Positions 40,314 through 48,593 of a DNA stretch of 64,000 nt are shown here, in pieces (the first letter of the stretch is position 1; every line of letters starts with the position of its first letter). A program made the position numbers and the translations under genes. Source of the DNA: Nocardioidaceae bacterium SCSIO 66511 (GTDB lineage Bacteria > Actinomycetota > Actinomycetes > Propionibacteriales > Nocardioidaceae). The DNA lies in assembly GCA_023100825.1 (NCBI GenBank), contig CP095846.1, positions 1,550,001 through 1,614,000 of the forward strand, given 5' to 3'. The notes under the pieces are model-generated. The model was given only the letters and a program-made list of their open reading frames with translations, made no database searches and was not told the origin of the DNA.

Positions 40314-40739
40314 ATGGAGACCTCAGTCGCGGTCGCGACCGCGATCACCTTTGTCTGGTTGGGAATGGTGCTCGGGATCTCTTTCCTGGAGACGCCGTTG
40401 AAGTTCCGCGCGCCCGGGGTCACGATCCCGATCGGTCTTGGCATCGGGCGGCTCGTCTTTCGCGCACTCAACACCGTTGAGGCAGTGCTCGCAGTCGTTC
40501 TCGTCGTCGCACTCATCGTCGGTGGGTCGGCGAGTACCGCAGCGGTCGCCGGGGGAGTGGCCGTACTGCTGCTGCTCGCGCAGCTGGCGCTCGTACGCCC
40601 GCGGTTGACGAAACGATCCGACCGGGTGCTCGCGGGCCAGGACGCTCCGCGTTCGCATGCGCATCTGGCGTTCGTCGGGTTGGAGTCGGCCAAGGTGGTC
40701 GCCCTGCTTGTCGCCGGGGTCGCACTCCTCGCCGGGTGA
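40314..40739 (+). CDS. Small integral membrane protein, unknown
   Basis: 141 residues, four predicted helices: about 3-22, 48-68, 70-92 and 118-140. Residues FLETPLKFRAPGVTIPIGLGIGR between helices 1 and 2 look conserved-type but I do not recognise a named family. ATG 40314 has AAGGAGA upstream; an earlier in-frame ATG at 40263 lacks one. It is divergent from the CoA-binding gene. Confidence 0.7.
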   Translation: METSVAVATAITFVWLGMVLGISFLETPLKFRAPGVTIPIGLGIGRLVFRALNTVEAVLAVVLVVALIVGGSASTAAVAGGVAVLLLLAQLALVRPRLTKRSDRVLAGQDAPRSHAHLAFVGLESAKVVALLVAGVALLAG

Positions 40740-40888
40740 AGCTCCAAACCGAAAATGCGGTGGCGTCGTCGCCGCCGATGTTCGATGATCCTGGTATGGC
40801 CGACGCCGACCTCTGACCGGTTACGTATCCGCCCGAGCCCTCGACCCGATGGCTCGGCAGGCGACCGTGTCGGCAGGAGTCGAACATT

Positions 40889-41719
40889 TTGCACAGCATC
40901 GAGTACGAGACGGCACCGATCGAGATCGCGTGCGACGAGTCGGGATGGTCCGGCGAGAACCTCCTCGACGGCAACACCGACGTGTTCGCGCACGCGAGCG
41001 TACGGCTGAAGCCCGAGCACGCTGCATGGATCGTCGACGAGGCACGTCGGCGCATTCGCTCGCCCGCGACGGAGTACAAGGCAAACCACCTGCTCCGGAC
41101 GAAGCACCGGCGCGTCCTGGAGTGGTTCTTGTCCGAGGACGGCCCGTTGAGCGGATCTGGAAGTGTCTACCTCGTCGACAAGCGCTACCTCGTCGTACGG
41201 AAGCTCATCGAGTTGGTGACCGGCGGATCTGACGGGGAAGTACCCGACTCTGCCGCCACAGACCTCTACCGCAGAGGCGAGCGTACGTTGGGTCATGACC
41301 GTTGGACTCGGTTGCTCACCGACGCGCAAGAGCAGATCCGCGATGTCCGTCACCCTCCCGGGCCGGCCGATCCCGTCCTGGACCCCCTGCCGACGGCGGT
41401 CGTACGCTCCGCTCAGCGCTGGAGCGGCAACCGGCAAGTATTGATCGTGCACGATCGCCAGTCCACGTTGAAGGGTGCGCGTCTCGCGCACGTCGTCGAG
41501 GATTCCGGGTCGGGCGTGATCGCCGATATCCGGTTCGCTGCCGCGTCATCGGATCCTCGGATCCAGGTCGCGGACTTCCTGGCCGGAACCGCCCGCGCGA
41601 TCTCGTCGAACGAGCTGAAGGGGAACGGCGATTCGACACTCACCGACCTCGTCGCACCCTACGTCGACCCGGCGTCACTCTGGGCGGACGAACGGAGCGC
41701 ATCTCGGTTGTTCCGCTGA
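40889..41719 (+). CDS. DUF3800-like protein
   Basis: 276 residues from TTG 40889, which has AGGAG at proper distance. ACDESGWSGENLL near the N-terminus and RIQVADFLAGTAR near the C-terminus match the DUF3800 pattern, an RNase-H-like fold whose acidic residues suggest metal-dependent nuclease activity. DUF3800 genes are common on mobile and defence islands, but none is evident here and the gene stands alone. Function not established. Confidence 0.75.
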   Translation: MHSIEYETAPIEIACDESGWSGENLLDGNTDVFAHASVRLKPEHAAWIVDEARRRIRSPATEYKANHLLRTKHRRVLEWFLSEDGPLSGSGSVYLVDKRYLVVRKLIELVTGGSDGEVPDSAATDLYRRGERTLGHDRWTRLLTDAQEQIRDVRHPPGPADPVLDPLPTAVVRSAQRWSGNRQVLIVHDRQSTLKGARLAHVVEDSGSGVIADIRFAAASSDPRIQVADFLAGTARAISSNELKGNGDSTLTDLVAPYVDPASLWADERSASRLFR

Positions 41720-41722
41720 CGC

Positions 41723-42256
41723 TCAGGTCTCCGCGTTGCTTGCGATCTGCTCGATGCTGCGGATGTGATGCACGCCTTCGTGCGCGGCGTTGCGTACGAA
41801 CCAGAGCGCCGTTCGGCGCTCGCCGGGGAGGCGGGTCGCGGTGCGCGTCCAGCCGTCGTCCTTGACCCGCGCGACCTCGTCCCCGAAGCCGTCTACGACC
41901 AGTTCGAGCTCGACCAGGACCGACAGGAGGTCGAGCTCGTTGTGCCGGAAGCGCCTCGTACGAAGGTCGTTGAGCATGGGCTCGAGCACTGGATCGTCCT
42001 CGGTACGTACGCGGTGCAAGCGAATCGTCGAGCTCACGTACACGTCGCGAAGATGGCACACCAACTCCAGGACCGACCAGACGTCCGGTTCCGGGCGGTG
42101 GCGTGGGTCGGCGGCCATGTGTGCCGTCGACCGTGCCCGATCGGGTACTGCTCGAACGATGCTCAGTGCCTCCGGGGCGCCCAGCTTCGCGTACGTGAAG
42201 CCGCACTCAACGCATTCGTGGTCTTCACCGGGAAGCGGGTTGATTGCTTGGTCCAT
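41723..42256 (-). CDS. DinB-like metal-binding protein
   Basis: 177 residues from ATG 42256, with GGGAGAG upstream. A short N-terminal CVECGF (Cys-x2-Cys) is followed by a four-helix DinB-like domain with WSVLELVCHLRDVY and FVRNAAHEGVHHIRSI, whose histidines can bind a metal. DinB proteins include thiol-dependent S-transferases for mycothiol or bacillithiol, so a mycothiol-linked role is possible in an actinobacterium. It is convergent with the DUF3800-like gene three bases away. Confidence 0.78.
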   Translation of the reverse strand: MDQAINPLPGEDHECVECGFTYAKLGAPEALSIVRAVPDRARSTAHMAADPRHRPEPDVWSVLELVCHLRDVYVSSTIRLHRVRTEDDPVLEPMLNDLRTRRFRHNELDLLSVLVELELVVDGFGDEVARVKDDGWTRTATRLPGERRTALWFVRNAAHEGVHHIRSIEQIASNAET

Positions 42257-42388
42257 CACAGGATTCTCTCCCGCGCCGATGACTTCTGTGGGATCGCGTC
42301 GTCTGATCACCAACCGACCAGCGCAACGACCTTTGACTGGGGAGCACCATGCCGCACGGCGGGGTGCTCGCGGTGCCCGATTTGTCCC

Positions 42389-42398
42389 GGGGGGGGGG
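42389..42398 (+). repeat. G10 homopolymer tract
   Basis: Ten consecutive G bases in the gap between the DinB-like and HhH-GPD genes, 45 bases before the latter's ATG. It could be slippery in replication or a sequencing weak spot. Confidence 0.9.
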
Positions 42399-42443
42399 AG
42401 TCGGGCCCCGCTGCACGCGGCACGAATCTGGGAGACTCTGACC

Positions 42444-43025
42444 ATGGCCCTTCATCTCACCGGCGACACCACCGCCGACCGCCTGCTCGACGAGAACCCG
42501 CTCGCCTTGCTGATCGGCATGTTGCTCGACCAGCAGTACCCGATGGAGGCGGCGTTCTCCGGTCCGCACAAGCTGGTCGACCGCATCGACGGCTTCGACG
42601 CCGAGCGCATCGCCGCGTACGACCCGGACGAGTTCGCCGCGATCTGCAGCACGCCACCGGCCGTACACCGCTATCCGGGTGCGATGGCCAAGCGCATCCA
42701 GGCCGTATGCCGCGTCGTCGTTGACGAGTACGACGGTGATGCCTCGGGTATCTGGACGACCGGTGACCCCGACGCAAAGACGGTGCTGAAGCGGTTGAAG
42801 GCCCTACCGGGGTTCGGCGACCAGAAGGCCAGAATCTTCCTGGCATTGCTCGGCAAGCAGCGTGGCGTACGCCCGGTCGGATGGCGCGAGGCCGCCGGAG
42901 CGTACGCCGACGAGGGGTCTCGGCGGTCCATCGCCGATGTCGTCGATGAGCAGACCCTGCAGGAGGTACGCGCCTTCAAGAAGGAGCAGAAGGCCGCCGC
43001 CAAGGCGGCTAAGGCCACGAAGTAG
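42444..43025 (+). CDS. HhH-GPD-type base-excision repair protein
   Basis: 193 residues. LIGMLLDQQYPMEAAFSGP and the helix-hairpin-helix LKALPGFGDQKARIFLALLGK (about 117-137) match the HhH-GPD DNA glycosylase superfamily, in the short actinobacterial version without an Fe-S cluster cysteine set. The C-terminus is Lys/Ala-rich. It probably removes damaged bases; lesion specificity unknown. The start is supported by GAGACT six bases upstream (leaderless-type spacing, weaker -10). Confidence 0.83.
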   Translation: MALHLTGDTTADRLLDENPLALLIGMLLDQQYPMEAAFSGPHKLVDRIDGFDAERIAAYDPDEFAAICSTPPAVHRYPGAMAKRIQAVCRVVVDEYDGDASGIWTTGDPDAKTVLKRLKALPGFGDQKARIFLALLGKQRGVRPVGWREAAGAYADEGSRRSIADVVDEQTLQEVRAFKKEQKAAAKAAKATK

Positions 43026-43062
43026 CTCGCAAGCGGCTCTCCGGCTGGTACTCCGCGATCGG

Positions 43063-43506
43063 CTACCGCGAGCGCGCCATCCACAGCTGCACCAGCGCAA
43101 CCAGCCCGGCGACGCACGGTAGCCACATCGCGGTGGCGAGGTATCCGGGCATCGGCACGTACGCCATGGCCATCGCGGCGATCAGGGCCAGGGCGAATAC
43201 GGTGCTCGACACCCAGCGAATCCGTCGCCAGTCGCGACGCGCGGCGGTGGCCAGCCAGAGCCAGCACGCGATGCCGAGCCCGGCGATCACGTAGAGGCCG
43301 GCCGCAGTCGCCCCGGCCTCGGTGGCGACCTCACCGGAGGTGTAGTCCGGGTACTCCTCCCACATCGCGTCGCTGATGCCGTCGATCGCGATCTGGTCGA
43401 TGAACGTGAGCACGGCGAGCAGTGCACTCAACGCGAGTCCTGCGTACATCGTCGCGGCGGCGCGATTCGTCGCGCCCGGAGTCCTGGTCGTGGTCGAGGT
43501 CTGCAT
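43063..43506 (-). CDS. Four-helix membrane protein, unknown
   Basis: 147 residues. Four hydrophobic helices (about 19-38, 68-87, 98-116 and 122-142) and an acidic loop between the first two (DAMWEEYPDYTSGE). AGGAGGAG precedes the ATG. Not recognised. It is divergent from the TetR gene of the luciferase-reductase operon, so the shared 90-base region may control it too. Confidence 0.72.
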   Translation of the reverse strand: MQTSTTTRTPGATNRAAATMYAGLALSALLAVLTFIDQIAIDGISDAMWEEYPDYTSGEVATEAGATAAGLYVIAGLGIACWLWLATAARRDWRRIRWVSSTVFALALIAAMAMAYVPMPGYLATAMWLPCVAGLVALVQLWMARSR

Positions 43507-43595
43507 CGCGGTCTCCTCCTGCTGGTAGCCTCAACCCCGTTGAAGCTTTGGACTTAGAACTTGAAACATCGTGTCTCAAAGGAGCGTACAGCGCA

Positions 43596-44474
43596 GTGAA
43601 TGACGACGGCAACTCGCGTCAGGGGCCGACCCGCCGCCGGCGCCGCCTCTCCGACCAGGAGACCGAGCAGCGGATGGTCGATGCGGCCCTCGCCGTGGTG
43701 AACCGGATGGGGCTGACGGTCAGCCTGGAGCACATCAGCCTCGAGGACGTCATCCGTGAGGCCGGCGTCTCGCGTAGTGCGGTCTACCGGCGCTGGCCGT
43801 ACAAGGACCTGTTCTTCAGCGATCTGCTCCGCGCGCTGGCCCGGGCGACGGGGCCGGCAGAGGTCCCCGATGCGCGGCCGTCGCTCGAGCACATTCGCTC
43901 GGTCGTTGTCGATCGGCCCGATTTGCTACGGACCGAGGAGGGCCGACACGCGCTGGCGGTCGAGATGCTGCGCATCGGCAATCTCACCGACCTTGCTGCG
44001 ATGGCCGAGTCGACGGCGTGGCGTACGTACATGGCCCTGCACGCCACGTACCTCAGCCTGGACGACGGTGAGCTACGTGAGGAGATCGGCGAGAGTCTTG
44101 CCGAGTCCGAGCGTGCCTTGGTACGAAAGACCGCCAAGACCTTCGCGGGCTATCTCGACCTGATGGGCTACCGGGTCAGGCCCGAGTTGGACGCGGATGC
44201 GGAGACGGTGGCGGCGGTGACCATGCCGCTCATTCGGGGCGCGATCATCGTGGCGCCGGCGCTACCGCAGATCACGGCTCATAAGGTGCACTCGAGTCCG
44301 TTCGGGTCGCCGGGATCGGCCGAATGGTCGCCGGTTGCCATTGCGATGGCGAGTATCGCGCTGGCCTATATCGAGCCCGATCCGGACCTCGAATGGGACG
44401 AAGCCCGGGTTGCGCGCGTGCTTCTGGCCTTCGGCGAGTCGGCTGGGGTTGGCGCGCAGACCTCGCAGGAATAG
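43596..44474 (+). CDS. TetR-family regulator of the luciferase-like operon
   Basis: 292 residues from GTG 43596, with AAGGAG upstream, which is long for TetR. The helix-turn-helix (about 15-65) contains LEHISLEDVIREAGVSRSAVYRRWPYKDLFF. The C-terminal domain of over 200 residues is unassigned. The monooxygenase/reductase pair follows after 57 bases on the same strand. GTTGAAG motifs occur before both this gene (near 43539) and the monooxygenase (44491), consistent with autoregulation and control of the pair. Confidence 0.83.
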   Translation: MNDDGNSRQGPTRRRRRLSDQETEQRMVDAALAVVNRMGLTVSLEHISLEDVIREAGVSRSAVYRRWPYKDLFFSDLLRALARATGPAEVPDARPSLEHIRSVVVDRPDLLRTEEGRHALAVEMLRIGNLTDLAAMAESTAWRTYMALHATYLSLDDGELREEIGESLAESERALVRKTAKTFAGYLDLMGYRVRPELDADAETVAAVTMPLIRGAIIVAPALPQITAHKVHSSPFGSPGSAEWSPVAIAMASIALAYIEPDPDLEWDEARVARVLLAFGESAGVGAQTSQE

Positions 44475-44490
44475 ACTCGTACCCGCAGTG

Positions 44491-44504
44491 GTTGAAGATT
44501 CAAC
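44491..44504. promoter_or_regulatory. GTTGAA-GA-TTCAAC palindrome before the monooxygenase
   Basis: Perfect six-base arms around two bases, 28 bases upstream of the ATG at 44532. The half-site GTTGAA recurs before the tetR gene at about 43539-43544. Candidate TetR operator. Confidence 0.5.
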
Positions 44505-44531
44505 AGAGACCACGAATGCGGAGGCGACATC

Positions 44532-45656
44532 ATGCAGATCGGCATCTTCAGCGTCGGCGACCTGACCGTCGACCCCACCAACGGCAACCTGCCGACTGAG
44601 TACGAACGGATCAAGGCGATGGTCCGGATCGCGCAGAAGGCCGAGGAGGTGGGCCTGGACGTTTTCGCGACCGGAGAGCACCACAACCCGCCGTTCGTCG
44701 CACCCGCGAACCCGACCGTCCTGCTCGCGAACATCGCGGCGAAGACCGAGCGGTTGATCCTGTCGACATCGACAACGCTGATCACCACCAACGACCCCGT
44801 ACGGCTGGCCGAGGACTACGCGTACCTGCAGCACCTGGCCGACGGTCGGGTCGACCTGATGATGGGCCGCGGCAACACCGCTCCGGTCTACCCGTGGTTC
44901 GGCAAGGACATCTCGCAGGGGCTCAACCTGGCGATCGAGAACTACCACCTCCTGCACAAGCTGTGGCGTGAGACCGACGTCGACTGGCAGGGGAAGTTCC
45001 GTACGCCGCTCAACTCGTTCACCTCGACGCCGCGGCCGCTCGACGGAGTCCCGCCGTTCGTCTGGCACGGGTCGATCCGCAGTCCGGAGATCGCCGAGCA
45101 GGCCGCGTTCTACGGTGACGGCTTCTTCGCCAACAACATCTTCTGGCCAAAGGAGCACTACATCCGGCTGATCAACCTGTACCGACAGCGGTACGCGCAC
45201 TACGGCCACGGCACGCCGGAGCAGGCGATCGTCGGGCTCGGTGGCCAGGCGTTCATCCGCAAGAACTCCCAAGACGCTGTCAACGAGTTCCGGCCGTACT
45301 TCGACAACGCGCCCGTGTACGGCCATGGTCCGTCGCTGGAGGACTTCACGGCACAGACACCGCTGACCGTCGGGAGCCCGCAGCAGGTCATCGAGAAGAC
45401 GTTGACATTCCGTGAGTTCTTCGGTGACTACCAGCGCCAGCTGTTCCTGATGGACCACGCAGGCCTGCCGCTCAAGACGGTGCTCGAGCAGCTCGATCTG
45501 CTCGGCGAGGAGGTCGTACCGGTGCTGCGCGAGGAGTTCGCGAAGCGGACCCCCGCCGGCGTACCCGATGCGCCGACGCACCAGAGCCTGCTCGCCGCAC
45601 GAGAGACGTCCGCCGACGAGGCGGCCGAGGACAAGGAAGGTACGACCACCGCATGA
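44532..45656 (+). CDS. Luciferase-like FMN-dependent monooxygenase (CE1758 family)
   Basis: 374 residues, bacterial luciferase fold. ATGEHHNPPFVAPANPTVLLANIAAKT (seen in parts), RLAEDYAYLQHLADGRVDLMMGRGNT and VYPWFGKD fit the CE1758-type family, which always sits with a CE1759-type NAD(P)H-FMN reductase, as here. It would oxidise an organic substrate with O2 and reduced FMN. The stop overlaps the reductase start by four bases (ATGA). Substrate unknown. Confidence 0.88.
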   Translation: MQIGIFSVGDLTVDPTNGNLPTEYERIKAMVRIAQKAEEVGLDVFATGEHHNPPFVAPANPTVLLANIAAKTERLILSTSTTLITTNDPVRLAEDYAYLQHLADGRVDLMMGRGNTAPVYPWFGKDISQGLNLAIENYHLLHKLWRETDVDWQGKFRTPLNSFTSTPRPLDGVPPFVWHGSIRSPEIAEQAAFYGDGFFANNIFWPKEHYIRLINLYRQRYAHYGHGTPEQAIVGLGGQAFIRKNSQDAVNEFRPYFDNAPVYGHGPSLEDFTAQTPLTVGSPQQVIEKTLTFREFFGDYQRQLFLMDHAGLPLKTVLEQLDLLGEEVVPVLREEFAKRTPAGVPDAPTHQSLLAARETSADEAAEDKEGTTTA

Positions 45657-46294
45657 CCAGCAGCGAAGCCACCACGGGTACGAAGGTCGTCGTGATCTCG
45701 GCCGGACTCGGGCAGCCCTCGACGACGCGCATGCTCGGCGATCGGCTCGGCGAGTCGATCCGACGCCACGTCGGTGAGTCCGGCGGGCTTGCGAGCGTTG
45801 ACACCTACGAGCTGCGCGGGCTCGCACACGAGATCACCGATGCGATGCTCACCGGCTTCGCGGGTGAGAAGCTGCGGCCGGTGCTCGCGGCTCTCGAAGA
45901 GGCCGATGCGCTGGTCGTCGTCACGCCGACCTTCCAGGGTTCGTACGGCGGACTGTTCAAGTCGTTCATGGACGTCGTCGACGCCGAGGCACTCATCGGC
46001 AAGCCGGTCTTGGTTGCCGCCACCGGTGGTACGGCCCGCCATTCGCTCGTACTCGACCACGCGCTACGCCCGCTGTTCGCCTACCTGCAGGCGCTCGTCG
46101 TACCGACCGGCGTCTTCGCCGGCCCGGGAGACTGGGGCGACGCGGGCGACGGCTCACGCGGCTTGAGCGAGCGGGTCGACCGTGCCGCCGCCGAGCTCGC
46201 CAACCTGCTCATCGGAGCGGGCACCGGGCGTCGTCGCGAAGACGAGTTCGACCTGTTCAGTGACTCGATGCTGGCGGCCGCCCGGCCGGTGTAA
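45653..46294 (+). CDS. NAD(P)H-dependent FMN reductase (CE1759 family)
   Basis: 213 residues with a flavodoxin-like NADPH:FMN reductase fold: VVVISAGLGQPSTTRMLGDRL (flavin phosphate loop region, seen in parts), VVVTPTFQGSYGGLFKSFMDV and VLVAATGGTARHSL. It supplies FMNH2 to the upstream monooxygenase. Gene pairing and overlap make the two-component system assignment strong. Confidence 0.9.
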   Translation: MTSSEATTGTKVVVISAGLGQPSTTRMLGDRLGESIRRHVGESGGLASVDTYELRGLAHEITDAMLTGFAGEKLRPVLAALEEADALVVVTPTFQGSYGGLFKSFMDVVDAEALIGKPVLVAATGGTARHSLVLDHALRPLFAYLQALVVPTGVFAGPGDWGDAGDGSRGLSERVDRAAAELANLLIGAGTGRRREDEFDLFSDSMLAAARPV

Positions 46295-46333
46295 ATCGCG
46301 GTCAGGGGGGCGTACCACTCCCTAGCAAACTGT

Positions 46334-46450
46334 CGCCGCTACCGGGCAAGTTTGCCGGTGAGCGGCGCGGTTTGCCATGGGCCCGTGGTATTCCACGCCG
46401 CTACGGCGCAAGTTTGCCGGTGAGTGGCGACAACTTGCCGGTGAGCGGCG
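46334..46450. repeat. Repeated hairpin units between convergent genes
   Basis: Two near-identical 34-base units (46334-46367 and 46397-46430), each starting CGCCGCTAC and containing GCAAGTTTGCCGGTGAG, and a third partial copy (46430-46450). Each full unit can fold because its ends CGCCGCT and AGCGGCG are complementary. They lie between the reductase and the M13 peptidase genes and may act as a bidirectional terminator. Confidence 0.7.
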
Positions 46451-46474
46451 TGGCTGAGTACGACCGGCGACGTT

Positions 46475-48427
46475 TCACCAGATGGAGACGCGCTGCTCCG
46501 AGTCGAGCCACAGTGCATCGCCGGGAGTCACCTCGAACGCATCGTAGAACGCGTCGATGTTGCGGACGACCTGGTTGCAGCGGAACTCCGGCGGCGCGTG
46601 TGGGTCGATCGTCAGGCGGCGGACGACTTCCGCGGGGCGTACCTTGCTCTGCCAGGCCTGCGCCCACGACAGGAAGAACCGCTGGGCGGCGCTCATGCCG
46701 TCGATCTCGGCCGGCTCGACACCGCCTTGCGCGATCCGGAAGGCCTTGTACGCAATGGACAGGCCGCCGAGGTCGCCGATGTTCTCGCCGATGGTCAAGG
46801 ACCCGTTTACCGTACGGTCGGGTGCGTCTTCGGGCGACAGTACGTCGTACTGGTCGATGAGGCGCGTCGTGCGCTCCTCGAATGCGGTGCGGTCGTCGTC
46901 GGTCCACCAGTTCGCGAGCCGACCGTCGCCGTCGTAGTGCGACCCCTGGTCGTCAAAGCCGTGTCCGATCTCGTGGCCGATGACTGCGCCGATCGCGCCG
47001 TAGTTGACGGCGTCGTCGGCGTCGGGATAGAAGAACGGCGGCTGAAGGATCGCGGCCGGGAACACGATCTCGTTCATCGTCGGGTTGTAGTACGCGTTGA
47101 CCGTCTGCGGTGTCATGAACCACTCGTTGCGGTCGACCGGCTTGGCCAGCTTGGCGAGCTCGTACGCGGTCGCGAACGCCGATACCCGGCGCACGTTGCC
47201 CCACAGGTGGTCGCGGTCGACGATCAGCGCCTCGTAGTCGCGCCACTCCAGCGGATGGCCGACCTTCGGCGTGAATGCATCGAGTTTGGCGAGTGCCTTC
47301 TTGCGGGTCTCCTCGCCCATCCAGTCGAGGGCGTTGATGGACTCGCGGTACGCCTCGATCAGGTTCGCGATCAGTTCATCCATGCGTACCCGGGCCGACG
47401 GCGGGTAGTGCCGTTCGACGTACAGCTTGCCGACTGCCTCGCCCATCGACATCTCGACCAGGCCGACGCCGCGTTTCCAGCGGTCGCGTAGCTGTGCGGT
47501 GCCACTGAGGGTGCGCCCGTAGAAGTCGAAGTTCTCGTCGACGAACGCCGCCGGCAGGTACGGCGCGGCCGCGTGCACGATGTTCCAGCGCGCCCAGTCG
47601 CGCCAGTCTTCGAGGCGGTCGTCGCGCAGGAGCCCGGCGAACTCCGTGAGGTACGAGGGCTGCGAGACCACGACCTGGGCGATGACCCCCGGGTCGAACT
47701 CAGAGCTGTCGAGCCACCCGGACCAGTCGAAGCCGGGGGAGAGCTCGTCGAGGCCCGCACGGTCCATCGGGTTGTACGTACGCTGCGCGTCGCGGCAGGC
47801 GACGCGGTCCCAGTGGGCTGCGGCGAGGTCGGTCTCGAGCCGCATCACCCGCTCTGCGCGCGCTGACGCGTCGTCGAGGCCGGCCAGATCGAGCATCGCA
47901 GCGACGTGGCGTACGTACGCCGCACGCACGTCGGCGAACTGCTCGTCGGTGTAGTACGACTCGTCGGGCAGGCCGATGCCGCCTTGTACGACGTGCAGGA
48001 CGTTGCGCTCGGGATCGAGCGCGTCGGGCGCGACGTAGAGCCCGAACGCCCCGCCGACGCCGATGCGCTCGAAAACGCCGAGCTGGTGTACGAGCGCGGC
48101 GACGGTGGTCACGGAGTCGACGTCGGCGAGGTCGGCCTCGATCGGGCCGCGACCCGCCGCCTCGATCGCGTCTTCATTCATGAAGCTCGCGTACAGATCG
48201 CCGATCTTGCGTTGCTCGGTGCCCTCGGCGGCATCGGACGCCCGGGCCTCGTCGAGGATCTCGCGTACAGCGACCTCGGCATCGTCGCGCAGGTCGCTGA
48301 ACGATCCGGCGACGGCACGGTCGGCCGGGATCTCCGTACGGTCGAGCCATCGGCCGTTGACATGTCGGAACAGGTCGTCGGCGGGGCGTACCTCGGGGTC
48401 GAGCTCGCTGGTGTCGATTCCATTCAC
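46475..48427 (-). CDS. M13-family metallopeptidase (neprilysin/PepO-like)
   Basis: 650 residues. The zinc motif HEIGH is in VIGHEIGHGFDDQG (about 485-489), the third ligand Glu548 in GENIGDLGGL, and NAYYNPTMNEIVFPAAILQPPFF is typical of M13. No signal peptide is seen, so it probably acts in the cytosol on oligopeptides. GTG 48427 is chosen because TAGCGT (48435-48440, minus) lies seven bases upstream, predicting a leaderless message; a start at 48454 would read through that promoter. It is divergent from the iron cluster. Confidence 0.92.
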   Translation of the reverse strand: MNGIDTSELDPEVRPADDLFRHVNGRWLDRTEIPADRAVAGSFSDLRDDAEVAVREILDEARASDAAEGTEQRKIGDLYASFMNEDAIEAAGRGPIEADLADVDSVTTVAALVHQLGVFERIGVGGAFGLYVAPDALDPERNVLHVVQGGIGLPDESYYTDEQFADVRAAYVRHVAAMLDLAGLDDASARAERVMRLETDLAAAHWDRVACRDAQRTYNPMDRAGLDELSPGFDWSGWLDSSEFDPGVIAQVVVSQPSYLTEFAGLLRDDRLEDWRDWARWNIVHAAAPYLPAAFVDENFDFYGRTLSGTAQLRDRWKRGVGLVEMSMGEAVGKLYVERHYPPSARVRMDELIANLIEAYRESINALDWMGEETRKKALAKLDAFTPKVGHPLEWRDYEALIVDRDHLWGNVRRVSAFATAYELAKLAKPVDRNEWFMTPQTVNAYYNPTMNEIVFPAAILQPPFFYPDADDAVNYGAIGAVIGHEIGHGFDDQGSHYDGDGRLANWWTDDDRTAFEERTTRLIDQYDVLSPEDAPDRTVNGSLTIGENIGDLGGLSIAYKAFRIAQGGVEPAEIDGMSAAQRFFLSWAQAWQSKVRPAEVVRRLTIDPHAPPEFRCNQVVRNIDAFYDAFEVTPGDALWLDSEQRVSIW

Positions 48428-48551
48428 GCGAGCCACGCTACGGCAGCCGACCAACCGCGCGTGCCGGGACCTGGAACCTCGTGAGTGCGGCGCGGTGATT
48501 GCTGCGTCACACCTGGTGGACAGGCGCTTGACCGTGACCGGTGGGTGAGAG

Positions 48552-48570
48552 TTAGGGTTGCCTCATCTAA
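48552..48570 (+). promoter_or_regulatory. DtxR/IdeR-type iron box before the siderophore-interacting protein gene
   Basis: TTAGGGTTGCCTCATCTAA matches the known DtxR/IdeR consensus at 15 of 19 positions. It lies 23 bases before the ATG at 48594, with a GAGGAG ribosome site in between. It predicts iron repression of the uptake cluster. Confidence 0.75.
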
Positions 48571-48593
48571 TAACCGCCCCGAGGAGTACGTTC

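Noticed and set aside
40889-42256. DUF3800 plus DinB as a defence module
   Set aside because: The two genes are convergent with separate starts and no other defence gene is nearby.
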